A DNA stretch of 64,000 nucleotides, taken from assembly GCF_017377715.1 (NCBI RefSeq), contig NZ_JAFVMF010000002.1, positions 186,001 to 250,000 on the forward strand. The letters are read 5' to 3'. Origin of the DNA: Acetobacter sacchari (GTDB lineage: Bacteria; Pseudomonadota; Alphaproteobacteria; Acetobacterales; Acetobacteraceae). Shown here piece after piece: positions 44,636 to 53,982 of the stretch. The position numbers and the translations under genes were made by a program. The notes under the pieces were generated by a model. That model was not told where the DNA came from and did not search any database. It saw only the letters and a list, made by a program, of their open reading frames with translations. Positions within the stretch are counted from its first letter, which is position 1, and each line of letters starts with the position of its first letter.

Positions 44636-45097
44636 TCAGGCGACCTTGCCGCGTCTCTGCTCGTCAACGACGATGCGGCCAGCGTTGAACAGCCGCTGCA
44701 TCACCGGAATCGCAAGATGCGGATCGCATGCGCCGCACATGAAAATGTCGACAGCCGCGAAGTCGCGCTCCGGCCACGTGTGGATCGAAATATGGCTCTC
44801 TGCGAGCACCACCACGCCCGACACGCCGCCGTTCGGGGAAAAGTGGTGGAAATGACTGTGCAGAATCGTGGCGCCCGCCGTCACAGCCGCCTCACAGAGA
44901 ACGGCGTCGATCCGCTCCGGATCGTCGAGGTTCGACGCATCCCACAGATCAATCAGCAGATGAGTGCCGGCGAATTTTTCGCCATCACGTTCGACAAAGT
45001 AATCCTTCCGCTCCTCTTCGTGAGAGGCGACGGAAACAGAAACCTGGTTATTGCTCGGGAGTTCCGAGACCATCCCCAGTTGAGCAAGTGCGTTCAT
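44636..45097 (-). CDS. speD: S-adenosylmethionine decarboxylase proenzyme
   Basis: 153 aa, bacterial class 1B type. The protein cleaves itself between E100 and S101 in LAESHISIHTWPE to form the pyruvoyl cofactor; H106 and C121 (DIFMCGACDP) are the likely catalytic partners. It makes decarboxylated SAM for SpeE. ATG 45097 (MNALAQLG) has GGGGGT upstream; the frame continues upstream without family similarity. A leader with two hairpins precedes it. Confidence 0.96.
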   Translation of the reverse strand: MNALAQLGMVSELPSNNQVSVSVASHEEERKDYFVERDGEKFAGTHLLIDLWDASNLDDPERIDAVLCEAAVTAGATILHSHFHHFSPNGGVSGVVVLAESHISIHTWPERDFAAVDIFMCGACDPHLAIPVMQRLFNAGRIVVDEQRRGKVA

Positions 45098-45470
45098 CAC
45101 GTACCCCCAAACCAGTAGACAGCCTGTTGGGCAAAATTGCCCCCTTGGGCCAAGAAGGGGGTTGATAGGGCGTGATCCCCCGGGACGCAAGCTGTTTTTG
45201 CGGTCTCGTTTGTGAAGATTTCGCCTCAAGCCAAGTAGAGCTGGCCATCAATGGCGGAGCGTCGCAGCTATGCGCCCGGCAGACCAATGGCGGAGCGCCA
45301 CTCTCACAGAGAGGAACCGCGGCGATATCGCCTTTCAGGCACAATTGAAACGATGTTTGGCGGCTACGAGGCCAATCCTGCTAAACGCGACACAAAAATT
45401 TCTTACAAACGGCGTTGGCTGGACAGTTCATCCGCATGATGCAAGGCCGCCTCAAGGCGACAGAAACCCT
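45098..45470. other. speD leader and gap to the flagellar operon
   Basis: 373 bp without a gene. On the minus strand, two hairpins occur: a 7-bp stem at 45140-45146/45155-45161 and a short GGGC/GCCC stem at 45129-45132/45139-45142. The hairpins lie about 30-65 bases before speD and could regulate it. No further coding signal is seen. Confidence 0.5.
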
Positions 45471-48023
45471 TCAACGTTGGCCGGATCGCAGCCGCAAATC
45501 TTCCTCCGGCGACGTCACCAGCAATGTGAAGACACGTTGCCGCTCCGCCGTCATGCGGCGGCCGCCGATCCAGTCACGGAGACGATCCAACGTCGCCCAA
45601 TCATTGACCCGGGCGGCGTCACTCGCCAGCCTGATCGCGAGATCCTGCTGCATGTTGGACAGGTCACCTTTTTCGGGAAGCTTTCGGGTGGCCAGACGCC
45701 CGACCACAAGCGTCGCATCGGCCCATTTGCGCTGCTCCTCCAGAAGTCGCCCGCGCAGATCGAGCGCAGCGTCGCTCTCATCCTGCGCAAGCATCTGCAA
45801 CGCCTCGTCCTTGCCGCCTTCCTGCGCAAGCAGTCCTGCGGCGATCACGCGCCGACGGGAGACGACATCCGACGGAGCGCCGGTGTCCGCCGTTTCATCC
45901 AGCGCACGACGCGCCTGCCCCAGCCGCTTCGCCGCGACGTCAGCCTCCGCCAGCCGCGCGCCCCATTCCGCGCGCAAGGTGTCGTCAGCGGCGAGCGACA
46001 AGGCTTTCTCAAGTGCGGAAGCCGCCTGCCCCGGAAGACCGATCGCCTGCAACTGCGTCGCCAGACCGGCCAGAATGCGCCCCTTCACGACGGTGTCAGG
46101 AATCTGATCGATATGGCTTTCAACAAGCGCGACCGAATCTATAACGTCGTTCGCGCCGGTATTCGCGCCATGATCTGAAGCGTTGGTCAGGTTATCCAGT
46201 ATCGTTTCGACCTGCGACGAATCCGCCGAACGCTGGTCGGGAAAAACACTCTCCATCTCATCGATCGCGTGCAACGCTTCGCGCCACGAGCCAGCCTGCA
46301 TGAGTGCGGCGATCTGAGCTTTGCGAACGTCGAGCTCTCGTCCGACCAGGCGGGCCTGAAGGAAAAGGTCACGATACGCTGTCGCCGCCTCGGCGGGAGA
46401 GATACGCTGCAATTGCAGCTTAAGTCCGATCGACTGCTCGCGTCCCAGCTCCACTTGCCTGTCGTCACGACGCGCAGCCAAACGTTCGAAGGCCGCAAGC
46501 GCTCCCTGCCTGTCCCCATGCCTCAACAGCAGAAATGCGCGAGCCGGATCGAACGCCGGATCTGGAGACAATTCTCCAAGAGCCCCCAGATCGCCTTCCG
46601 AGCCGTTCTGAGCGATGAATGTCGCCGCCTCAGGCTGCAGTTGCTCCCGCAGAGGCTGTGGATACGTTTTAAGGCGCGGGTATCCGACAGCAAGCAACGC
46701 CGCCGCCTTGGCGCGATCTCCTCCGGCGCGAGCAAGATAGAGCCCACGCCAGAAACTTCCGTTTTCGCGAGGATCTGGCTGCTCGAGCGCGCTCGCCGCC
46801 TGCGTATCGCCGCTCAACAGCGCCGCTGCGGCTGCAAGCAGCATCACGCCGGGGCGACCTGCGAGCGCAGGTTGGTCCTTGACTGCGGTGTCCACGATGG
46901 AACGCGCGGTCTTCGCATCCCCCATGGCGAAAGCCGCCCGCGCTGCTGCAAGTCTCGGTCCGCCACGACTCTCAGGCGGAGCGAGCGCAGCCTGCGTCCA
47001 ACGTCGCCGAAAATCCTCGCGCAAAGCGGCCGGCGTCAGGGGCCGGAGCCCGAGCCACGACCAATCGACGTCATCATCGGCAAGAGAGGACGGCATCGCA
47101 TTAACGACGGGCGCCGCATTCTGCCCTATAGCATCGATAAATGGACCGCCTGCACCACTGCGCACGTTGATCCTGTCTGACTCGACTGCAAACACCACGC
47201 CCTGAGCGGCAGGCCAGATTTCGTAACCGACATGATGCCGGAATGTCGTTCCGCCAGATACCTCCTCCGCCGATGTCCCGATCTGCAAGCGCGCGCCGGA
47301 AGACGGGTCTGCAAGCGCGATTACTCGCCCCGCCTTCGGCATTGGATACAGGACGCCACCGTCCTTTTGCTCCGGCGTAATCGATGACGTCTGATGCGGG
47401 TGTCCGCTCCCGTCCTCCGTCGCGAGGATCCACCCGCCGGGCGCTTTGCTTAAACTCAGCGAACCCTGCCTGCCGGTTGGCACGGTGATAATGGCGCTGT
47501 CGCCCAGAAGATGCACGTTGAGAGCCGAAAACGGTCCTGAGTCGCGCAAAGCGGCCGCATCCATCGCTACCGCGTGATCCGCGACGATCACGAAGGTTTT
47601 CTGCGACCAGAATCCGGCGACGCCTGTGCTGTCGCCCAAAGGCAGAAATATCTTGGTTACGGCGGGCGTTTTTTTTTCGGTCGTCACGCCTGACGCCGCC
47701 CCTGTATCCGGGGTTGCTGGAGAAGGCGCGCCGGAACGCGAGGCATTATCTGGGGGCGTTGCGGGAGGTTGGGTGGTCGCCGGAGCAGCCGCCCCACTGG
47801 GCGCTGGCGTTACGAGATCTTGTCTCCACCCGACCGGCAGCCCCCCTGCTCCCGCCGGAGTTGGCGAAGTCGATGCAGGCGCAGCGGCAGGATGAACCTT
47901 CTTGTGCTCTCCGGCAGAGGTGACGCCGGAGCCGCTCGCGGCGTCGGCCGCTAGGCTCCACCCGCAAGCCGTCGCAATCGAAAGCGCCAAAGATAATCTT
48001 GTCCGCACACCAAATCCCTGCAT
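45471..48023 (-). CDS. Exported helical-repeat protein of the flagellar operon
   Basis: 850 aa, unrecognised. ATG 48023 opens a signal peptide (MQGFGVRTRLSLALSIATACGWSLAADA). Next come an Ala/Pro-rich linker (about 30-110), a beta-rich domain (about 120-300: KIFLPLGDSTGVAGFWSQK, VIVADHAVAMD) and a long alpha-helical TPR-like region (about 330-820: AAARAAFAMGDAKTARSIV, RAFLLLRHGDRQGALAAFERL). It is last in the fliL-fliM-DUF6468-motE order, so a periplasmic flagellar or motor-associated role is likely. It has no known domain name that I can give. Confidence 0.75.
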   Translation of the reverse strand: MQGFGVRTRLSLALSIATACGWSLAADAASGSGVTSAGEHKKVHPAAAPASTSPTPAGAGGLPVGWRQDLVTPAPSGAAAPATTQPPATPPDNASRSGAPSPATPDTGAASGVTTEKKTPAVTKIFLPLGDSTGVAGFWSQKTFVIVADHAVAMDAAALRDSGPFSALNVHLLGDSAIITVPTGRQGSLSLSKAPGGWILATEDGSGHPHQTSSITPEQKDGGVLYPMPKAGRVIALADPSSGARLQIGTSAEEVSGGTTFRHHVGYEIWPAAQGVVFAVESDRINVRSGAGGPFIDAIGQNAAPVVNAMPSSLADDDVDWSWLGLRPLTPAALREDFRRRWTQAALAPPESRGGPRLAAARAAFAMGDAKTARSIVDTAVKDQPALAGRPGVMLLAAAAALLSGDTQAASALEQPDPRENGSFWRGLYLARAGGDRAKAAALLAVGYPRLKTYPQPLREQLQPEAATFIAQNGSEGDLGALGELSPDPAFDPARAFLLLRHGDRQGALAAFERLAARRDDRQVELGREQSIGLKLQLQRISPAEAATAYRDLFLQARLVGRELDVRKAQIAALMQAGSWREALHAIDEMESVFPDQRSADSSQVETILDNLTNASDHGANTGANDVIDSVALVESHIDQIPDTVVKGRILAGLATQLQAIGLPGQAASALEKALSLAADDTLRAEWGARLAEADVAAKRLGQARRALDETADTGAPSDVVSRRRVIAAGLLAQEGGKDEALQMLAQDESDAALDLRGRLLEEQRKWADATLVVGRLATRKLPEKGDLSNMQQDLAIRLASDAARVNDWATLDRLRDWIGGRRMTAERQRVFTLLVTSPEEDLRLRSGQR

Positions 48024-48102
48024 TGCGGCCCAACAGGCACTCGAACCAGCTCGGCGCAAATGAACTAATAAAATAATCTACAAACCGAATTAAGAATTTT
48101 CG

Positions 48103-48864
48103 CTAGCCATTCTCTCCGGACCTGACAACCTCGCGACGAGGAAACAGCCCCGCAAGGGCCTGCGTCGTCGTCGTAGCGCGCTCCGGAGACATCCCGGCGA
48201 GAATAGCCGACGCTTTCCGAGGATTCATCTTGCCCATCACAGGGACAAGCACCTGCAGGTCAAGAACATTGAAAATCGACGCCGCGTCGCGAGGCGCCAT
48301 CGCCTCGTATATTTTAACCAGCCGGTCGATATCGCCGTCGCTCAGGCGTTTTTCATCTTGCCCCTTCTTCGATAGGGTCGATCGTTCCTGATCATATTTC
48401 TTAAGTCTTGACTCGAGCGCCTCCTGCGAAGTTTCAAGCGCCTGCTTCATTTCATCGAGGCTTCTAGCTTCCTCCTTGAGCTCCTGATCGCGTTGCGCAA
48501 CATCCGCGAGGAGCGTTTGCTTACGGTCCTCCGCCTTGTGGTCAATATCCAGAGAAGGATCGTTCGTCTGCCCGACGCAGGGAGTCTCTTTCGAACAGAC
48601 ATCGTTCGCAGCGGCACTCGCGCCTCCCTGCTCCGGAGCTGCTTTCGCGGACGAAGCCGTGCCGGATTGCGCATCCTTGGACGCCGTCGAAGCTGGAAGC
48701 GCCAAAGCATCGCTGACAAGACCGACGCCAACGTCCTCAACGCCCGGCGTCAGGAGCGACGACGTCAGCACATACAGCTTCATCGCCAGCAACCCGCCCA
48801 TGAGCCCGGACGACAGTTGAAACAGACGCTGAGAGGATAACCTTGGCGGCATGAAGCGGCTCAT
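48103..48864 (-). CDS. motE: MotE-family flagellar protein
   Basis: 253 aa. N-terminal transmembrane segment (about 16-40), Ala/Ser-rich periplasmic linker, a coiled coil (about 110-170: LLADVAQRDQELKEEARSLD), and a C-terminal MgtE-N/FliG-like helical domain, YEAMAPRDAASIFNVLDLQVLVPVMGKMNPRKASAILAGM. This is the layout of MotE, a periplasmic chaperone-like factor for the motor stator. The gene overlaps the DUF6468 gene by four bases and starts inside it. Confidence 0.8.
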   Translation of the reverse strand: MSRFMPPRLSSQRLFQLSSGLMGGLLAMKLYVLTSSLLTPGVEDVGVGLVSDALALPASTASKDAQSGTASSAKAAPEQGGASAAANDVCSKETPCVGQTNDPSLDIDHKAEDRKQTLLADVAQRDQELKEEARSLDEMKQALETSQEALESRLKKYDQERSTLSKKGQDEKRLSDGDIDRLVKIYEAMAPRDAASIFNVLDLQVLVPVMGKMNPRKASAILAGMSPERATTTTQALAGLFPRREVVRSGENG

Positions 48865-49367
48865 CCCATTCGCAGCACACGAAGCAAATCCTGCTCCGCT
48901 GCAGTCCGGACACGTGACCTCTGCTCATAGGGACGCGGCGGGGCCATTCTTGGCTCAGCGCTTATGGAAGATTCATCCACAGGCGCTTTCCCGGCAGCCG
49001 GAAGTTGTCGGGTCCCGTCTGGGGTCGGGTGCGCCTCCGAGCGCTCTCCCTGCCGGATCAGACCATCGAGGCGCCCCGCTATGGCGTCGCCTTTCTCCGC
49101 CAGCGCCTCAAGCTCGGCCTGCAACAGCTTGGACTGATCAATCATACGGCTGAGGGCGCGACCACTGACGTCACTGGCGCGCTTCAGTTTCTCGACTCCG
49201 CCCTCAGCCCGATGACCGCTTGCATCCAGGCGGGCGACGAGATCAACCAGTTCCTGTCGGTCGCGTCTCAAAACCGCAAGCGCTCGACCGAGATGGATAC
49301 TGTAAAATATTCCCAGCGCCAGCAGGATCGAGAGAGAAATTTCGATAGCGTATTGGATCGCCGTCAT
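48861..49367 (-). CDS. DUF6468-type flagellar-operon protein
   Basis: 168 aa. An N-terminal membrane helix (IEISLSILLALGIFYSIHLG) is followed by a coiled coil (about 28-100: LVDLVARLDASGHRAEGG, then KLLQAELEALAEKGDAIAG) and a Pro-rich tail ending EQDLLRVLRMG. The DUF6468 family is confined to flagellar loci of Alphaproteobacteria and has no known function. It lies between fliM (12 bp) and motE (ATGA overlap). Confidence 0.75.
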   Translation of the reverse strand: MTAIQYAIEISLSILLALGIFYSIHLGRALAVLRRDRQELVDLVARLDASGHRAEGGVEKLKRASDVSGRALSRMIDQSKLLQAELEALAEKGDAIAGRLDGLIRQGERSEAHPTPDGTRQLPAAGKAPVDESSISAEPRMAPPRPYEQRSRVRTAAEQDLLRVLRMG

Positions 49368-49379
49368 CTCATTCTACCG

Positions 49380-50501
49380 TCAGGAATACAAATTAACGGA
49401 GTTTTCGATAAGCGTACGCGCGCCGAGAAGATCTTCTTCGATCTTGACCGCGATGCTCTCTTTCTTCCTGCCCAGACGCCCGGTGAACATGGGTATCTCG
49501 CCGCACCGCAGTTTGACCGGTTGGCCGGATCGCTGATCAAGAACGATGAGCGCCCCTTCCCGCAAGGCTATGACTTCGGACAATTTCATCGTCTGTTCTG
49601 ACAGAACCGCCTCCAGCTCGACATCGGTGCCGCGCAGTTCCGCGCCCAGATGGGTCTCCCATATGGAGTCCCGACCGAATTTCTCCCCCATGAACTGCTG
49701 CAACAAAAGATCGCGAACCGGTTCCAGAGTCGCATAGGGCAGTAAAACATCGATATTGCCACCCCTGTCGTCCATTTCGACGCGCATGCGCGCTACGAAC
49801 ACGGCGTTCGACGACCGTGAAATAGCCGCGAAACGCGAATTGACCTCAAGCCTTTCGAACTTGAAATTTATCGCGCATATCGGGTTAAACCCTGACGAAA
49901 GGTCGGACAGGATAAGCCGGACCATCTTCTCGATAAGCGCACGCTCGATTGTAGTGTGCACGCGCCCTTCCACGTTGAGGGGACGCGCGTTGCCGCCCCC
50001 GCCCAGAAGCACGTCAACCATCGAGTAGGTCAGAGACGAATCGACGACCATCAATCCGTAATTTTCCCACTCCTCCGCCTTGAAAACGGCGAATACGCAA
50101 GACGCCGGTATACCATTGAGATAATCGCCGAACCGCATCGAATTGATACCGTCTATGGAAACCTCGACGTTGTCGTTTGTAAAATTTCTCAAACTCGTCG
50201 ACACGATGCGCATCAGGCGATCGAACACGACCTCCAGCATGGGCAGGCGTTCATAGGTCACCAGACCAGAGCCTATGACGCGCTCCAACCCGCCGACACT
50301 GCCGCTATCCACAGAACCGAAAGAATTTCCCAGAATGCTGTCGATTTCCGACTGATCAAGAATATGATCGTCATCGGAAGCGCTCGCGTCTTCAAACGCC
50401 GCCTTTCCATAATCCGCGCCGCTGGCGGCCAGATCTCGCAGGGAAGCAGTCGGACCAGGGCGCGGGATCGCGCCGCCAGGTTCTTCGCCGGAGTCGGTCA
50501 T
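49380..50501 (-). CDS. fliM: Flagellar motor switch protein FliM
   Basis: 373 aa. Cytosolic C-ring component binding phospho-CheY. The N-terminal region carries DQSEIDSILG, the CheY-binding peptide; the middle domain contains SLTYSMVDVLLGGGGNARP, and the C-terminal SpoA domain contains LREGALIVLDQRSGQPVKLRCGEIPMFTG. ATG 50501 overlaps the fliL stop by four bases. Confidence 0.96.
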   Translation of the reverse strand: MTDSGEEPGGAIPRPGPTASLRDLAASGADYGKAAFEDASASDDDHILDQSEIDSILGNSFGSVDSGSVGGLERVIGSGLVTYERLPMLEVVFDRLMRIVSTSLRNFTNDNVEVSIDGINSMRFGDYLNGIPASCVFAVFKAEEWENYGLMVVDSSLTYSMVDVLLGGGGNARPLNVEGRVHTTIERALIEKMVRLILSDLSSGFNPICAINFKFERLEVNSRFAAISRSSNAVFVARMRVEMDDRGGNIDVLLPYATLEPVRDLLLQQFMGEKFGRDSIWETHLGAELRGTDVELEAVLSEQTMKLSEVIALREGALIVLDQRSGQPVKLRCGEIPMFTGRLGRKKESIAVKIEEDLLGARTLIENSVNLYS

Positions 50502-50974
50502 TGCACGAGAAATTCCGTGAAGAGCAGGTCTCTGACTTCGATGGGCGCAAGTTGAACTGCGATACGCCCGAGCAGCGCCTCCCTCAGGCGATAAACACCG
50601 TTGCCGCTCAACTCCGCCTGGGTGCACTCATGCAGGTAGGACTGAAAAATGTTTTGTATCTGCGGCATCTGGGCGTCGACTGCCTCGTACGTTCCGCCCC
50701 GCACTTGCAACTTGGCCGAAATTTTTACGAACACCGGACGCCCACCGCCCGTATCGAGATTGGACATCATCGTGGGAATATCGACAATAAATGGCTCGTC
50801 CTGAACCTTTTGGGCCGCCTGTCTGGGATGAGCGGCGCCGCGCGATTTGTAATAGTAGAATCCGCCCCCGAGTGCGGCCAGCAGAACCGCCGCGCCTGCC
50901 AAAAGCAGAATTTTTTTGCTCTTTTTCTCGGGCGCAGGCGCGTCCACGCCGTCCGTTTCAGCCTTGTCCGCCAT
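50498..50974 (-). CDS. fliL: Flagellar basal-body protein FliL
   Basis: 158 aa. Short cytosolic Lys-rich N-terminus, one transmembrane helix (KILLLAGAAVLLAALGGGFY) and a periplasmic stomatin-like domain ending LLFTEFLVQ. It associates with the stator. ATG 50974 has GAGG upstream. First gene of the operon; the gap above is 828 bp. Confidence 0.93.
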   Translation of the reverse strand: MADKAETDGVDAPAPEKKSKKILLLAGAAVLLAALGGGFYYYKSRGAAHPRQAAQKVQDEPFIVDIPTMMSNLDTGGGRPVFVKISAKLQVRGGTYEAVDAQMPQIQNIFQSYLHECTQAELSGNGVYRLREALLGRIAVQLAPIEVRDLLFTEFLVQ

Positions 50975-51802
50975 TCCGATCCTCGAACCACGCCGAGCGC
51001 GTTCCTCTCGACGAGAGATTTCACGCCACGGCACACTATGACCCCTACCCGACGAGACGCGCTACGAGAGACGCATCGACTACAGTCCCCCGGAATATCT
51101 GCATCAGATGGTAATCGGCATCCTGTTAAGGCATCCCTAATTTCGGAGACAAACCGTCTGCCGGAAGGGTTCCATCAGTAAGACGCACCGGCCGCGGAAG
51201 TCGTAGCGCCCACGCTGAGAGAAACGTCATTGTTCTTCAACAGGCGCTCGAAATATCGCCGCACACACTCTCCGACCTTTGGCCGTGTGAGGAAGCAACA
51301 CAGCAAGACTGAAAGCCCAAGCACGAAAAACGCACAGCCGGGCTTCAGGGAAAATGTTCAAATATCGCCCCGATTTCAGCCCGGAGCCTGCCGTTTTTCC
51401 TGCCTTCAATAGTTGACCCGCGCCTTTACAGATGGGCTCTATTCGTTACCGAAAAAAGTATTTTCCAAATAAATTAACCATCAATGCACTTTAAGATCGG
51501 TCTTTATGCCGCACCAAGACGAAAAACTCGGCGGCATATCCATAGCGACGAACAGACTTCCAGAATTTCGTCGGACTGCGCCGCGATCACGCTATGACGT
51601 AAATTATCAGAGGCCAGTCAACTCAACACATCCGACCACAAGGCGAAGATCACAAGCGCAAACCACAACTCACGCAGCCAAATCTTGACTACGCGTGTCG
51701 CTCACAAGCTCGACCATTTGGGTCGTCGACCAGCCGGAAGCCCACTACAAAATCTCATCGTCGATTTTCAGGCTTCCCACGGCTCACGCTCTCGCCGAAG
51801 CG
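50975..51802. other. 828-bp gap upstream of fliL
   Basis: Probable promoter region of the flagellar operon. One frame on the minus strand, 51175-51357, reads like a small membrane protein (VLGLSVLLCCFLT, then RRYFERLLKNNDV, ending GATTSAAGASY) but has no ATG and no ribosome binding site; GTG 51324 is the best start. It is not called as a gene. Confidence 0.4.
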
Positions 51803-52378
51803 TCACTGCGGCTGGCTATTCATCTCCTGCATCAACGCCTGAGTACCCTCAGGGTTGGCGCGAATCATCGCAACGTTCGCGGGGTTGAGCTTGGGCGCCT
51901 GCCCGGACGCCTGCGCCTCCTGATTCGACGTGATGGCGACAGTCATGCCGAACGCCGTCAATCCGAGCACAAAATCGCGCGGCGTGAACCCGTGCGCACT
52001 CAACACCGGCTGAATGCCCGGAACGGCGGAGACGCGGGCGATCGTTGCGTCCAGGGAGAGCCGGTCGGGCGGCGGCGGTTGCAAGCCGTTGGCTCGCAGG
52101 GACTGCACAGTGGCGTACATCCGGGGGATAAAATCTTTGGGAAGCGGATACCGCGCCGCCGTCTCGACATCGCGACGCATCGCCGCCATCTCGGCGGCCG
52201 AAGGTTGGGCCGGAGGCGTGGCCGCCTGAGACTGCGTATCCTGCGCCAACGCCGGCGCAGCCCGCAGAGCGAACGCTCCAGAGCCCACCCCCACCGCAAC
52301 AAGCAACGATCCTGTCAGCCGAAGCCCTGCTCTGGTCCGCTTGTTCAAAGACGCGCGACGATAAGTCCAGTTACTCAT
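51803..52378 (-). CDS. Secreted hypothetical protein
   Basis: 191 aa. The N-terminus has an Arg-rich stretch and hydrophobic export signal (LTGSLLVAVGVGSGAFALRAAPALAQ) likely cleaved after ALA. The rest is Ala/Pro-rich then helical with ARYPLPKDFIPRMYATVQSLRANG and HGFTPRDFVLGLTAFGMTVAIT. No domain is recognised. The start overlaps the stop of the M29 aminopeptidase by four bases, so the two are coupled. Confidence 0.7.
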   Translation of the reverse strand: MSNWTYRRASLNKRTRAGLRLTGSLLVAVGVGSGAFALRAAPALAQDTQSQAATPPAQPSAAEMAAMRRDVETAARYPLPKDFIPRMYATVQSLRANGLQPPPPDRLSLDATIARVSAVPGIQPVLSAHGFTPRDFVLGLTAFGMTVAITSNQEAQASGQAPKLNPANVAMIRANPEGTQALMQEMNSQPQ

Positions 52379-53634
52379 GCTGCAGCCACCCACTCTCCAT
52401 GTCGCATCAACGGCGCCGCGCCGCCTGCATCATCCAGTCCGTCTACATCGATTTCGCCAGAACCGATCATCCAGTCGATGTGGATCAGGCTGCTGTTCGC
52501 CCCACGCTCGGCGAGTTGTTCCGGGCTTTGCCCGTGTCCATCGACAAGACATTCGGTATAGGCCTGTCCCAGCGCGATATGGCTGGACGCATTTTCGTCG
52601 AACAGCGTGTTCTGGAACAGCAAACCACTCTGAGAAATCGGGGAGGAGTGCGGCACCAGAGCGACTTCGCCCAGACGTCGCGCGCCTTCGTCCGTATCAA
52701 GGACCCGGCTCAGTACGCTCTCACCCTTCGACGCGCGCGCCGAGACGATACGCCCAGCTTCGAACGTAACTTCGATATCCTCGATCAGCGAGCCCTGATA
52801 CGAGAGCGGCTTCGTGCTGCGCACATACCCGTCGACACGCATGCGGTGCGGCGTCGTGAACGCCTCCTCGGTCGGGATGTTCGGATTGCAGACCACGCCA
52901 TTTTTCGCGGCGTTCGCGCCCCCTGCCCACAGATGGCCGTCCGCCAGCCCCACAGTGAGATCGGTCCCAGGTCCCGTAAAACGCAACGCAGAGAAACGGC
53001 GATCATTAAGAGCGGCGGCGCGTCGATGAAGTTGCGCGTTATGCGCAGCCCAATCCGCGACCGGGTCGGCGCCGTTGACGCGAGACGCCGCGAAAATGGC
53101 GCGCCACAGCTTCAAAACTGCCTCGCCCTCCGGTTCTCCGGGGAAGACAAGCGCCGCCCAGGCGGGCGTCGCCGCCGCCACAATGTTCCAGTTCACGGCA
53201 AAGCTAGTGATGATCTCCAACGCCGGACGATTGGCCACTGACGCCGCGCGGCTGGCGCGCGCTATCCGGTCCGGCTCCTGCCCACTCAGCAGACCTGGAT
53301 TGCCCCCCGTAATCGCAAGCCGCGCGGCGCCGGAACGAAAGCCGTTGGCCATCCCCTCCGCGAGCCAGGTCGCGGCGACGTCAAACGTGTCGTCAGCCGC
53401 GTTGGCGTAACGCGCGAGCGTCGCCTCGTCGTCCGAATACATCGTGGTCACCAGCGACGCCCCGGCCTTGTAGGCATGCTCGGTGATGCGCCTGACCAAC
53501 GGAACCGCCTCAAGCGGCGCGGTGACGATCACCTGCTGTCCATGCGCAATGTTGAGTCCCACGTTGACGGCGGCGCGGGCCAGACGGTCGACGCCCGCCG
53601 AGATTTCAGCGTCGGCGGATTGAGATGTGGCCAT
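52375..53634 (-). CDS. M29-family metalloaminopeptidase
   Basis: 419 aa, the length of aminopeptidase T/AmpS. Metal ligands and active site: PNIPTEEAFTTPHR, LVPHSSPIS, NASSHIALGQAY and LIHIDWMIGSGEIDVDG. It removes N-terminal residues from peptides using divalent metals, in the cytosol. ATG 53634 follows a 348-bp region divergent from the TonB receptor. Confidence 0.92.
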   Translation of the reverse strand: MATSQSADAEISAGVDRLARAAVNVGLNIAHGQQVIVTAPLEAVPLVRRITEHAYKAGASLVTTMYSDDEATLARYANAADDTFDVAATWLAEGMANGFRSGAARLAITGGNPGLLSGQEPDRIARASRAASVANRPALEIITSFAVNWNIVAAATPAWAALVFPGEPEGEAVLKLWRAIFAASRVNGADPVADWAAHNAQLHRRAAALNDRRFSALRFTGPGTDLTVGLADGHLWAGGANAAKNGVVCNPNIPTEEAFTTPHRMRVDGYVRSTKPLSYQGSLIEDIEVTFEAGRIVSARASKGESVLSRVLDTDEGARRLGEVALVPHSSPISQSGLLFQNTLFDENASSHIALGQAYTECLVDGHGQSPEQLAERGANSSLIHIDWMIGSGEIDVDGLDDAGGAAPLMRHGEWVAAA

Positions 53635-53982
53635 ACAGTCGAGGCTCCGTATACAGGCGAGAACGCGGGATCGGCCCCCAAAGGCCGCCCGGGCGACACC
53701 CGCGAAGGGTAGGCCCCGCGAGCGGAAAAGGGCAAGTGCGCCCCGAGCTCAGGATAAACCATTGAAACATCTCCAGCGCCACGTGGAGACGATTACGCCC
53801 GGAGCGCAGTCGCACCCTGGACGTTGACGCACGCCGAATAAGGCCATTGCCCGGAACGTTGGACTGCACGCTAAAACGCCCTGCCAAAGGCTCTAGCGAG
53901 AAATTCGGCGACAGTCATTGATAATGGTTCTCAATATCATATAGACTTACCGCACCCCCAATATTTACGGTTCCCCTCTCGA
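53635..53982. other. 348-bp divergent region with Fur box
   Basis: Separates the aminopeptidase from the TonB receptor. Apart from the Fur-like site at 53920-53938, nothing clear is seen. Confidence 0.5.
53920..53938 (+). promoter_or_regulatory. Fur box
   Basis: GATAATGGTTCTCAATATC resembles the Fur consensus (GATAATGATTCTCATTATC) at 16 of 19 positions and lies 45 bases before the TonB-receptor ATG. It suggests derepression under low iron. Confidence 0.85.
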
